A DNA stretch of 6,654 nucleotides. Origin: Sulfurovum sp. Lineage in GTDB: Bacteria; Campylobacterota; Campylobacteria; Campylobacterales; Sulfurovaceae. A program made the position numbers and the translations under genes. This document shows, one piece after another, positions 1 to 6,179 of this stretch. Numbering within the stretch: position 1 is the stretch's first letter; the number at the start of each line of letters is the position of its first letter. The stretch spans positions 1 to 6,654 of the forward strand of contig JAGGRU010000177.1 of assembly GCA_021159425.1 (NCBI GenBank), given 5' to 3'. Below the pieces are notes generated by a model. That model saw only the letters and a program-made list of their open reading frames with translations, ran no database searches and had not been told where the DNA came from.

Positions 1-1165
1 TAGCACCCAGTGCCAAACCTATGGGCATCATAATGGAGAATGTTCCCCAGCTTGTTCCTGTGGAAAATGCTGTGATAGCAGCGACTAAAAAGATGAGTAC
101 AGGGATGAACAGAGGAGAAATATTACCAGAGAGCAGATGGGCTAAATATTTAGCTGTCCCAAGATCACCGATGACTTTACCTATGAGAAGTGCGAAAACC
201 ATGATCATCCCTACGGGTATCATGTCACCTATCCCTTCATAGAGTCCTTTGAAATAGTTTTTGTGAGTAAGTGCTTTGGTAGGTATGAAATAGAGGTACA
301 TAAAAAAGAGTGTAACGATCACTGCGTAGTATACAGAAGTAGAACCGGATCCCTTAAATATGTCACCTTTTCCTGTCAAATAAAGCCCCACAGGTACCAT
401 AAGTACCATGACTAAAATGGGTAAAAGCATTTTGTAAGGAGTAGCTTTTATATTGGCTTCATCATGCGGTGCAACATAGGGTACAGGGCTTGTATGCTTC
501 ATAGGACCTATATTAATATCTAAAAAAATGACACCTAGAACTATGGCTAAAGTAATGAGTGAATAAAAGTTATATGGGATAGAGGCTATGAGAAGAGAAA
601 CACCATCTCCGGAAATAACTTGAGAGTCAATGGCAGTAACAATAAGACCTAAAAGCAGTGCACCCCAGGCATTGAGTGGGATGAGTGAACAGATGGGTGC
701 TGAAGTAGAGTCACAAATATAAGCGAGTTTTTCTCTGCTTACACCGTTTTTGTCACAGAGAGGTTTGGCAACAGTACCTGCAACCAGTGCTGTGATGGAT
801 GACTCTATAAAGATCACTACACCTACAACGTAAGCAAGCATCATTGCACCTGTAGGAGAGTCTATTTTTTTGGCTTTTTGGCTTAGGTATACTACGAAAC
901 TCTCAACAGCACCAGAGAGTGTAAGCAGTCGGATAATGGAACCTACCATGATGATGAAAAGTAAAGTCTTAACTATCCAACCCTCAGAAAAAAGAGCAAT
1001 GATCCCATCAAACAGAGCAAGGAATGCATCTATGGGATTGTAGCCGTTAAGGACTAAAAAACCTGCAAAGATACCACCCATGAGTGAAACAATGACATCT
1101 TTTGTTATAATTGCTAAAGCGATTGTTAATAGCGGTATTGCTATTGATAATATTCCATATTCCAT
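1..1165 (-). CDS. NhaC-family Na+/H+ antiporter, C-terminus cut off by window edge
   Basis: Integral inner-membrane secondary transporter that probably exchanges Na+ (or another cation) for protons. Reading the minus strand from ATG at 1165 gives 388 uninterrupted residues starting MEYGILSIAIPLLTIALAII, and the frame is still open at base 1. Many hydrophobic segments are visible. NhaC-type (COG1757) signatures are the stretch around residues 149-168 (DSTSAPICSLIPLNAWG), an upstream FIESSITALVAGT block followed by KPLCDKNGVSREKLAY, and FSTGTSWGTF near 367-376. Relatives run to roughly 440-460 residues by my recollection, so perhaps 50-80 are missing. The start is supported by a weak TTAGG about 5 bases upstream and by the membrane segment beginning at once. 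It is divergent from the transpeptidase gene, with 42 bp between starts. The family is clear. The exact ion is not, and an organic-ion or amino-acid antiporter of the same fold is possible. Confidence 0.9.
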   Translation of the reverse strand, partial: MEYGILSIAIPLLTIALAIITKDVIVSLMGGIFAGFLVLNGYNPIDAFLALFDGIIALFSEGWIVKTLLFIIMVGSIIRLLTLSGAVESFVVYLSQKAKKIDSPTGAMMLAYVVGVVIFIESSITALVAGTVAKPLCDKNGVSREKLAYICDSTSAPICSLIPLNAWGALLLGLIVTAIDSQVISGDGVSLLIASIPYNFYSLITLAIVLGVIFLDINIGPMKHTSPVPYVAPHDEANIKATPYKMLLPILVMVLMVPVGLYLTGKGDIFKGSGSTSVYYAVIVTLFFMYLYFIPTKALTHKNYFKGLYEGIGDMIPVGMIMVFALLIGKVIGDLGTAKYLAHLLSGNISPLFIPVLIFLVAAITAFSTGTSWGTFSIMMPIGLALGA

Positions 1166-1181
1166 ATGTACCTAATTTTAA

Positions 1182-1187
1182 TATAAT
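1182..1187 (+). promoter_or_regulatory. Candidate -10 box (TATAAT) for the L,D-transpeptidase-like gene
   Basis: An exact TATAAT sits 20 bases before the ATG at 1208, in the divergent spacer. A convincing -35 is absent: the bases about 17 upstream read ATTCCA and lie within the antiporter's first codons. Transcription would begin near 1194, inside or next to the AAGGA ribosome site at 1193-1197, which is close for a normal leader. The match is exact, but the DNA is AT-rich. Confidence 0.35.
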
Positions 1188-1196
1188 TGTTGAAGG

Positions 1197-1205
1197 ATTA
1201 TAACA
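1197..1205 (-). promoter_or_regulatory. Candidate extended -10 (TGTTATAAT) for the NhaC-family gene
   Basis: On the minus strand the spacer reads TGTTATAAT, a full TGn extension plus consensus TATAAT. The start would fall near 1190, leaving a leader of about 25 bases to the ATG at 1165 that contains TTAGG. The site overlaps the ribosome site of the plus-strand gene, so the two opposed promoters appear interleaved. A strong -35 is not seen, which is common in Campylobacterota sigma70 promoters. Confidence 0.45.
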
Positions 1206-1207
1206 TA

Positions 1208-1912
1208 ATGAAAATTTTACTTACACTCTGTCTTTCTCTGTTTTTAGCTTCTGCACAAAATATACCAGATACAAAACAACTTATAGTCGTGAGTACCAAA
1301 AACTGGGCTACACCTAATGGTACTTTACAACGTTATGCGAAAAAAAACAACTCTTGGCATACAGTAGGTAAAGCAATACGTATTAAACTGGGAAGAAACG
1401 GCTTGGGTTGGGGTAGAGGATTACATACTATTCCCAAAGGTGCCAAGATCATTAAAAAAGAGGGTGACGGCAAAGCACCAGCAGGTATATTTACACTCAA
1501 GCAGGCTTTTGGATACAGCTCCTTTGTAGTAGAGTATCCTTATGAGGTCTATAAGACGACAGACCACTGTGTAGACGATGTAAATTCAAAACTGTACAAT
1601 AAAATAGTAGACAGTACAAAAGTAAAAAGAGACTACAAGAGTAAAGAACATATGAAATTTCCTAAAGACTATTACAAATACGGAATTGTGGTCAATCACA
1701 ATCATATTGATGAAGTAGGAGCAGTAAAAGGTGCAGGATCGTGTATTTTTTTGCATATTAAAAAAGTACCAACTGCCGGATGCACAGTAATGAATGAGTC
1801 TGAAATGAAAGAGATCATCAAGTGGTTGGATGCAGATAAAGATCCTCTGTTGGTTCAGGGTACGGAAGAGGTGGTAAAAGGTTTATGGAAGAAGATTGAA
1901 CCTTCTAAATAA
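1208..1912 (+). CDS. Secreted L,D-transpeptidase-like protein (YkuD fold, COG3786 type)
   Basis: A 234-residue protein probably acting on peptidoglycan in the periplasm as an L,D-transpeptidase or related cysteine enzyme. Residues 1-16 (MKILLTLCLSLFLASA) form a signal peptide with an A-x-A cut site before QNIP. The mature part carries the family's EGDGKAPAGIF block (85-95) and the active-site region: SCIFLHI with His183 and PTAGC with Cys192, spaced as in the YkuD His...Cys dyad. A WLDADKDP tail matches the COG3786 branch, which has TAGC where classical Ldt enzymes have S-x-GC-x-R. I chose ATG at 1208 over an upstream in-frame TTG at 1187 because AAGGA lies 10 bases before it and the signal peptide then starts properly. 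It converges on the BatD gene with a 25-bp gap. Its exact substrate cannot be read from sequence; a carboxypeptidase-like role is possible. Confidence 0.85.
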   Translation: MKILLTLCLSLFLASAQNIPDTKQLIVVSTKNWATPNGTLQRYAKKNNSWHTVGKAIRIKLGRNGLGWGRGLHTIPKGAKIIKKEGDGKAPAGIFTLKQAFGYSSFVVEYPYEVYKTTDHCVDDVNSKLYNKIVDSTKVKRDYKSKEHMKFPKDYYKYGIVVNHNHIDEVGAVKGAGSCIFLHIKKVPTAGCTVMNESEMKEIIKWLDADKDPLLVQGTEEVVKGLWKKIEPSK

Positions 1913-1937
1913 CTTTATAAAATAGCTTATCCCGCCA

Positions 1938-3398
1938 TTATCTAAAATGCTCTATCAGCTCTTTGAGCCTCTTCTTGTTAATCTCTACAGATTTATCACC
2001 ATTTTTTCTAGCGTAGAGTTTACGTACCATCTCTTCTACTTCCGGATCTTTACTGATATGCCCATAAAGTATTTTTAAGGCTTCAGACTCTTTGGATGAT
2101 CTTCGTTTACGTTTAGGCAGGTAGCGTAATATGTAAAAAAATACTCCACCCAGTATAAATGAAAGTACCAATATCCATCGGCTTGTAGACATGACTTCCA
2201 TATTTTCTTCAAGAGTAATCTCTTTACTGTCTAGTGGCTTAGAGATTTTTGCAGGCATTGTTATTGCTTTAGATTCTTTTATTTCAATATCCAACGCTTT
2301 TATTTTTAACGTTTTTAGGTTTCCTTCTTTTGGGTCATACATACTAAAAATACGCTCTGGGATAGTAAAATCTTTTGCAGAAAGAAAAACAAATTTCTTA
2401 CTATAGCTACTATAGATTTGACCATCTACTACTTTAGTATCTATCTTGGCATCATCACTATATACCGTCACACCATCTATCTCATAGTTAGGAAAATCAA
2501 AATTATTCAGATTACCTTTTCCTTCTATTTTGACTATAAGATTAACTGGTTTATTGGCTTTGGCTGCCTGGGTATCTACACTGGCATCTAATCTGAATTT
2601 ACCTATAAGGTCACTCGCTACTGTTTGAAGAAAAACCTCTATGTCTAAAGTATTGGAAGCTTTTTCATGCCACTTCGTAGCAAAGCCTTTCTTTAAAATA
2701 TCTTTTTTACTTTTATCTTGTAAGCCAATTTTTGCATGTGCTGGTCCTAAAGTAAAATTCCCTTCAGAATGAGGTGTTAGTATGTAGCTTAATTCTGTGA
2801 CTTGACGGTTGTCTTCATAGTAGCTTTTCTCTTTGCCTGCCTTTTGAACAAAAAATCCTTTAAACGCTGGTCTATTGTATTGCAGTTTCTTAGAAATGAT
2901 GACATCCTGTTGTAACGAAAAAGATACCGTTAGCAAAAATGCCTCACCTACCACCACAGACTTTTTATTAGATTTTAGATTCAGTAAGAATATGGGACGA
3001 CTATTTATATTTGAAGTATTAGCATTTTTAACTTTAAGCTTTATTGGTTTTGTTTTATAGACTCTTCCATCTATCTCTACTTCATAAGAAGGTATGGTCA
3101 TATCTTTTTGAGGTGCAAAGGTCAGTATGAGTATGGTGCGTTCTTTCTTAAACTTGCCAAGGTTATAGGTATGAATATTGGTAACTCTCTGATGATGACT
3201 CAAGACCTTGATACCGTCTATTTTCTTAATATTTGGGAATACTACTTTGTTACCTGTTGCTCTTATCCTAAGTTTTACTATGTTTCCTGCAACAATTTTT
3301 GTATGTGAAACTATTGATTTTGCACCTGGTTTGTCGTCATTTGCATACCCAAATGCAGAGAGTAGCAAAATCAAAAATAACAATTTATGAATATTCAT
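1938..3398 (-). CDS. BatD-family (oxygen-tolerance) membrane protein
   Basis: A 486-residue envelope protein of the BatD family, known from Bacteroides aerotolerance (bat) clusters, where it accompanies MoxR ATPases and VWA proteins. Its molecular role is poorly known. Residues 1-19 form a signal peptide (hydrophobic LLFLILLLSAFGYA). About 20-400 are beta-rich and periplasmic, with repeated Ig-like segments typical of BatD, including EGNFTLGPA near 212-220 and IEGKGNLNNFDFP near 291-303. One membrane helix follows (about 408-424, WILVLSFILGGVFFYIL), then a basic KRKRR stop and a charged cytoplasmic tail of about 60 residues. The start is fixed by the signal peptide; the ribosome site is weak (no clear AGGA). 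It lies 65 bp downstream of the alpha/beta hydrolase on the same strand, possibly one transcript. No batA, batB, batC or moxR gene is adjacent in the window, so it appears solitary here. Confidence 0.82.
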   Translation of the reverse strand: MNIHKLLFLILLLSAFGYANDDKPGAKSIVSHTKIVAGNIVKLRIRATGNKVVFPNIKKIDGIKVLSHHQRVTNIHTYNLGKFKKERTILILTFAPQKDMTIPSYEVEIDGRVYKTKPIKLKVKNANTSNINSRPIFLLNLKSNKKSVVVGEAFLLTVSFSLQQDVIISKKLQYNRPAFKGFFVQKAGKEKSYYEDNRQVTELSYILTPHSEGNFTLGPAHAKIGLQDKSKKDILKKGFATKWHEKASNTLDIEVFLQTVASDLIGKFRLDASVDTQAAKANKPVNLIVKIEGKGNLNNFDFPNYEIDGVTVYSDDAKIDTKVVDGQIYSSYSKKFVFLSAKDFTIPERIFSMYDPKEGNLKTLKIKALDIEIKESKAITMPAKISKPLDSKEITLEENMEVMSTSRWILVLSFILGGVFFYILRYLPKRKRRSSKESEALKILYGHISKDPEVEEMVRKLYARKNGDKSVEINKKRLKELIEHFR

Positions 3399-3463
3399 TT
3401 TACTGTGATTATGTATCTTTATTTCCTTTATAATATTTTATTCAACACTTTAGATTCTTATTC

Positions 3464-4930
3464 TTACAAACCCAAAAATGTTAATACTCTCTCTTTCGTA
3501 TACGCATGAAAAGGATTCCACCGTTGTCTTAATATGGCAGAGGGTGATATTTCCAATACAGAAGACTCTCCATAGATAGCTAAATGACCTAATTTTATTC
3601 CGGGGCTTTTTGCTGCATTTTTATCTCCATACAGAGGGTCGGTATTAGGTATTGGCATCGCTAAATGTGAAAGTGAAAAGAGTGATTTTGGCCAAATGTA
3701 AGATAGATCTTTGACCACTTTATTATTTCTTATGAGTTGAAGAGTTCCATTTGTTGAATTGATATCAGAGATCAGATCAAATTGATAATTTGAAGCTCCG
3801 GAATTTTCTTTTAAATCTTGTATGGTATTAGAGACTTTTTCTTTGACAAGAAGGTTGGAACTAAAGTGATTGTTGATGTCAAACAGTACAAGTGTATGAT
3901 CTCCTTTAGGAAGACGTTTATAAAGATGATTCACTGTATCAGATACTGAGACTGTATTATCAATGATAGATTGAAAACTTAAAACAGGTGGAAACTCTTT
4001 TGTATGTTTAGTCTCTTTATGATAGTCATCAAACTGTTTTTGTACTTCCTTGCATATACGATAAACCTGATCTCCTGCATTTACGGCAAAAGAGTTATAT
4101 TTAAACGGATCATACTCAGGTGCGATGGAATTCCATTCCAGTTTGGGTAAGTTAAAGAAGTGTCCTATACGACTTTGCCATACAGCAAAAGAAGCAGCCT
4201 TGCTTACACCAATGGCAGGAGAATAAAATATGAGACTTGAAGGCAGAGTTAATGTATGGTCTTTAAGTGCTGTAAATGTATAGTTCAATGCCAGTGGTGC
4301 ACCCGTTGAGTACCCCATAATGTGTATAGGTTTATCTCCCAGTTTTTGGCTGAGTCGTTCCATTCCTATTTTTACCACTGCTGCCATATCTTGCCATTTG
4401 ATTCCGGTAAGACCTGAAGGAATGGTACCATGACCAGGCATACGCATAGCCACTACCCAAACCCCTTGTTTCTGCAAATACTTTGCCTGCGCATGAAGAC
4501 TGTAGGGTGAATCAGACATACCATGCAAAAGAAGGACACCCATTTTTGGATCTTCTACAGGAAGTTCAAAACTTCTGTTCCAGGCTTTACTCCAACGTTT
4601 AGGGTTTGAAAAACTATTTTTAGTATAGCGATTGACAGAGTTTTGTTCTGTTTTTAATACTTTGTCATAGACTTCGCTGTCGAGTTCTTGAAATAATTTG
4701 TTTTCTAAAGCCACATAGGCATCAAAATCTTCTATGTTCGAATGTGTAGTAAATTCATTTTTAAGTTCAGTGCTATGCCAGGTAGAAAGAGAAGGAAGAG
4801 ATTTCATATAAAGAATAAAAGCTACTACCCCAATGATCAATACACCTAACAATGATATGATAATGAGATAAGTGGCTTTACGTAAAGACCACCAGGGAAC
4901 TTTAATCCAATAACTGTCAAATATGCTCAT
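3464..4930 (-). CDS. Membrane-anchored alpha/beta hydrolase (lysophospholipase/S33-like)
   Basis: A 488-residue serine hydrolase, probably an esterase or lipase-like enzyme facing the periplasm. A short basic N-terminus precedes one membrane helix at about 21-41 (YLIIISLLGVLIIGVVAFIL), predicting N-in topology with the catalytic part outside. After a linker, the fold begins at GVLLLHGMSDSPYSL (131-145, oxyanion HG). It continues with MRMPGHGT (162-169) and the nucleophile elbow GYSTG (206-210, Ser208). Asp324 in IIDNTV is the likely acid. The catalytic His is either His355 (INNHF) or His422 (SLSHLAMP followed by DPLYG); the second block also looks strongly family-like. Start: AAAGGA about 7 bases before ATG at 4930. 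It is probably the first gene of a hydrolase-batD pair. The family is secure, but the substrate is unknown; phospholipid, acyl ester or peptide substrates are all possible. Confidence 0.85.
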   Translation of the reverse strand: MSIFDSYWIKVPWWSLRKATYLIIISLLGVLIIGVVAFILYMKSLPSLSTWHSTELKNEFTTHSNIEDFDAYVALENKLFQELDSEVYDKVLKTEQNSVNRYTKNSFSNPKRWSKAWNRSFELPVEDPKMGVLLLHGMSDSPYSLHAQAKYLQKQGVWVVAMRMPGHGTIPSGLTGIKWQDMAAVVKIGMERLSQKLGDKPIHIMGYSTGAPLALNYTFTALKDHTLTLPSSLIFYSPAIGVSKAASFAVWQSRIGHFFNLPKLEWNSIAPEYDPFKYNSFAVNAGDQVYRICKEVQKQFDDYHKETKHTKEFPPVLSFQSIIDNTVSVSDTVNHLYKRLPKGDHTLVLFDINNHFSSNLLVKEKVSNTIQDLKENSGASNYQFDLISDINSTNGTLQLIRNNKVVKDLSYIWPKSLFSLSHLAMPIPNTDPLYGDKNAAKSPGIKLGHLAIYGESSVLEISPSAILRQRWNPFHAYTKERVLTFLGL

Positions 4931-4964
4931 GAAATATCCTTTCTTAAATTCTAATAAATACTGT

Positions 4965-4970
4965 ATTGTA
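4965..4970 (-). promoter_or_regulatory. Weak -10 candidate (TACAAT) before the hydrolase gene
   Basis: The minus strand reads TATGTACAATAC about 35 bases before the hydrolase ATG, giving a 5-of-6 match to TATAAT and room for a leader of roughly 25-30 bases that includes AAAGGA. No -35 is evident. It is the best-placed match upstream of the hydrolase-batD pair, but chance matches are frequent in this composition. Confidence 0.25.
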
Positions 4971-4976
4971 CATAAA

Positions 4977-5095
4977 TTACCAGTATATATCTTTCTTTTG
5001 CAGATAATTTTCTAAGTCAAGCGAGGTGTTAAACCAGATCATCAAAGGTTTTTATCCTGTTACCATTGACTTCTTGTACAATAAGATTTGAAAAT
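4977..5095 (-). pseudogene. Possible remnant of a PDZ-domain protein C-terminus
   Basis: The minus strand encodes FSNLIVQEVNGNRIKTFDDL (about 5095-5035) followed by a stop. The pattern IVxxVNGxxIxxFxDL is the usual end of a PDZ fold as found in trypsin-like periplasmic proteases with C-terminal PDZ domains. In a frame shifted by one base, reading continues as WFNTSLDLENYLQKKDIYW and stops at 4977, which could be the true C-terminus after a frameshift. No start codon, ribosome site or protease domain precedes it, so an intact gene is excluded. The call rests on about 20 residues and could be coincidence. Confidence 0.3.
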
Positions 5096-5180
5096 AAAGA
5101 AGCGCTCTTTGGGTGCAAAGTTGTTGTTTGTGAGTATAGTATAGAAGATTATGAACTGACTAAAGAGGTGTGCCTAAGTG

Positions 5181-5210
5181 AAAACCTTATAAAATATTTT
5201 ATAAGGTTTT
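5181..5210. terminator. Perfect 30-bp palindrome, probable intrinsic terminator
   Basis: The two halves are exact inverse complements: the left half is AAAACCTTATAAAAT and the right half ATTTTATAAGGTTTT. In RNA this folds into a long A/U-rich stem with a CC/GG pair and a short loop, ending in a U-run that is part of the stem (five T on the plus strand, four on the minus). It is 91 bases past the exonuclease stop, so it most plausibly ends that transcript. The symmetry would allow termination from either side. The few G-C pairs make it a weak terminator; a protein-binding palindrome is the alternative. Confidence 0.55.
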
Positions 5211-5238
5211 TAAGCCAGTTATTTTTTATCTAGCCTGT

Positions 5239-5260
5239 CCCCATTTATCCCCCATTTATC
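5239..5260. repeat. Tandem 11-bp direct repeat (CCCCATTTATC x2)
   Basis: Two exact adjacent copies of CCCCATTTATC. On the minus strand the patch reads GATAAATGGGGGATAAATGGGGACAGGCTAG in two overlapping halves, with GGGGACAGGCTA following the repeat. It lies 41-62 bases after the exonuclease stop and before the palindrome. Repeat expansion by slippage is the simplest origin. The GGGGACAGGCTA string resembles, from memory, sequences seen near IS200-like/REP-associated transposases; no transposase is present here. Confidence 0.6.
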
Positions 5261-5300
5261 ATTTGTCATTAGTTCTCTTTCTTTTTAATATATTTTAGGG

Positions 5301-6098
5301 TTAGTCAAACCAAGATGATTCATTTCTTTTTTCCTGAGCCATCTTCCAAAAATACTCTTTTGTTTTTAACCAATGCGTAAGTGTATGATCCAGGTCTACC
5401 CAGTTTTTAGCCACGTTGACATACATCCAAACCATATCATTCGGGTCTTTAATCATGACCTCTTCAAAAGTCTTGTTCTTATGTTTACCAAACGATACCT
5501 TTTCCAGCATCATAGGCGTAGAAGTTAATTCAACCAATTTCTCTGCACTGTTCTCTACCTTGGTCATTAAGAACTTGAACAGCACATAATGCCATATTGC
5601 ATCAGTCAGAGCGTCATGTGCTTCCAGATCAGTTAAACCAATCTCTTTGGCTACGTTTTCTGCTTGACCGTCCAAGCCATATTGTTTCATGAGATTAGAT
5701 AAGGTATAACTACTTGCATCTTTCAATAAGATACGGGAACATTTATCGGTATCGATACAAGACATCTTTAATTCCAGTTCTTCATTCCCCAACATAGCAA
5801 CATCAAGTTCATTACCATGAGAAACAAAAAAATTAGTCTCACTATTCCCTTCTTCAAGCTCAATAAAGCCATCTGTCTCATAAGGCCAGAATTTGTCTTC
5901 CAGCATTGCATTGGTAATATGATGAATAGCTATCACCGTATCATTCATCTCTATATCTGTATAGCAGAGGTCATTAAACGCCCTTATCTCACCCTCTTTT
6001 TCTTTAAGGAAAGCCAATTGAATGATCCTGTCATTTTTAAGGTCTACCCCTGTAGATTCAACATCTACAAAATAATATGTCTGTTCTTTGTCACTCAT
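5301..6098 (-). CDS. DEDDh 3'-5' exonuclease with ExoX-type C-terminal domain
   Basis: A 265-residue cytoplasmic nuclease of the RNase T/DnaQ superfamily, expected to remove nucleotides from DNA (or RNA) 3' ends with two metal ions. ExoI is FVDVESTG at 10-17 (Asp12, Glu14). ExoII is VSHGNELDVAML, with Asp99 as the expected acid. ExoIII is EAHDALTDA at 159-167 (His161, Asp166), giving the full DEDDh set. After about residue 195, VSFGKHKNKTFEEV...DPNDMVWMYVN matches the small FGKHKGKT module found C-terminal in ExoX-like enzymes and in DUF3820 proteins. The start ATG at 6098 follows AAAAGGAATCATAA, a good ribosome site. The upstream neighbour on the same strand is the FtsZ fragment, 81 bp away, and the downstream palindrome may terminate it. 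A repair or RNA-processing role is plausible, but the substrate is unproven. It is too short and lacks partner domains to be assigned as the DNA polymerase III epsilon subunit. Confidence 0.87.
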   Translation of the reverse strand: MSDKEQTYYFVDVESTGVDLKNDRIIQLAFLKEKEGEIRAFNDLCYTDIEMNDTVIAIHHITNAMLEDKFWPYETDGFIELEEGNSETNFFVSHGNELDVAMLGNEELELKMSCIDTDKCSRILLKDASSYTLSNLMKQYGLDGQAENVAKEIGLTDLEAHDALTDAIWHYVLFKFLMTKVENSAEKLVELTSTPMMLEKVSFGKHKNKTFEEVMIKDPNDMVWMYVNVAKNWVDLDHTLTHWLKTKEYFWKMAQEKRNESSWFD

Positions 6099-6122
6099 TT
6101 ATGATTCCTTTTCTTTAAACAC

Positions 6123-6128
6123 ATTGTA
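6123..6128 (-). promoter_or_regulatory. Candidate -10 (TACAAT) for the exonuclease gene
   Basis: The minus strand reads GATTACAATGTG 25 bases before the ATG, a 5-of-6 match to TATAAT. A TAGACA (5 of 6 to TTGACA) exists upstream, but the spacing of about 21 is too long for a standard promoter. If used, the exonuclease would be transcribed separately from the FtsZ fragment, and the inverted repeat at 6138-6156 would sit just upstream of the -10. Confidence 0.3.
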
Positions 6129-6131
6129 ATC

Positions 6132-6156
6132 TAGACAATAGACAAATACTGTCTAT
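6132..6156. repeat. Inverted repeat with overlapping tandem repeat, operator- or hairpin-like
   Basis: ATAGACA (6138-6144), a 5-base spacer and TGTCTAT (6150-6156) form a perfect 7-bp inverted repeat. It overlaps two tandem copies of TAGACAA (6132-6138 and 6139-6145). It lies between the FtsZ fragment's stop and the exonuclease start, about 40 bases before the latter. It could be a repressor or activator site for the exonuclease, or a small hairpin behind the FtsZ fragment. No U-run follows, so a terminator is unlikely. Confidence 0.4.
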
Positions 6157-6179
6157 CTATCACATGAAAAGCATATAGT

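Larger units (their letters stand above)
4931..5300. other. 370-bp stretch without an intact gene
   Basis: Lies between the exonuclease stop and the hydrolase start, both minus strand. It holds the hydrolase leader with AAAGGA, a possible PDZ-domain gene remnant (4977-5095), a perfect 30-bp palindrome (5181-5210) and a tandem 11-bp repeat (5239-5260). The repeat sits within a GGGGACAGGCTA-containing patch. The longest open frame crossing it (about 5032-5233, plus strand) has no ATG and no recognisable product. The mix of remnants and repeats suggests an old insertion or deletion site. Confidence 0.6.

Noticed and set aside
1187..1207. TTG start extending the transpeptidase by seven residues
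   Set aside because: It would place MLKDYNI before a clear signal peptide and would use up the AAGGA ribosome site. The ATG at 1208 fits better.
1913..1937. Shared terminator between the converging transpeptidase and BatD genes
   Set aside because: Only a 4-bp ATAA/TTAT pairing is visible in the 25-bp gap, too weak to call.
5032..5233. Plus-strand open frame of about 67 codons (…ENKEALFGCKVVVCEYSIEDY…) with protein-like composition
   Set aside because: No ATG, GTG with a ribosome site, or known product. It runs through the palindrome and overlaps the PDZ-like remnant on the other strand, so it is more likely chance openness.
5219..5269. 16-residue minus-strand frame (MTNDKWGINGDRLDKK) after the exonuclease stop
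   Set aside because: It is created by the 11-bp tandem repeat, is very short, and its ribosome site is weak, so there is no support that it is translated.
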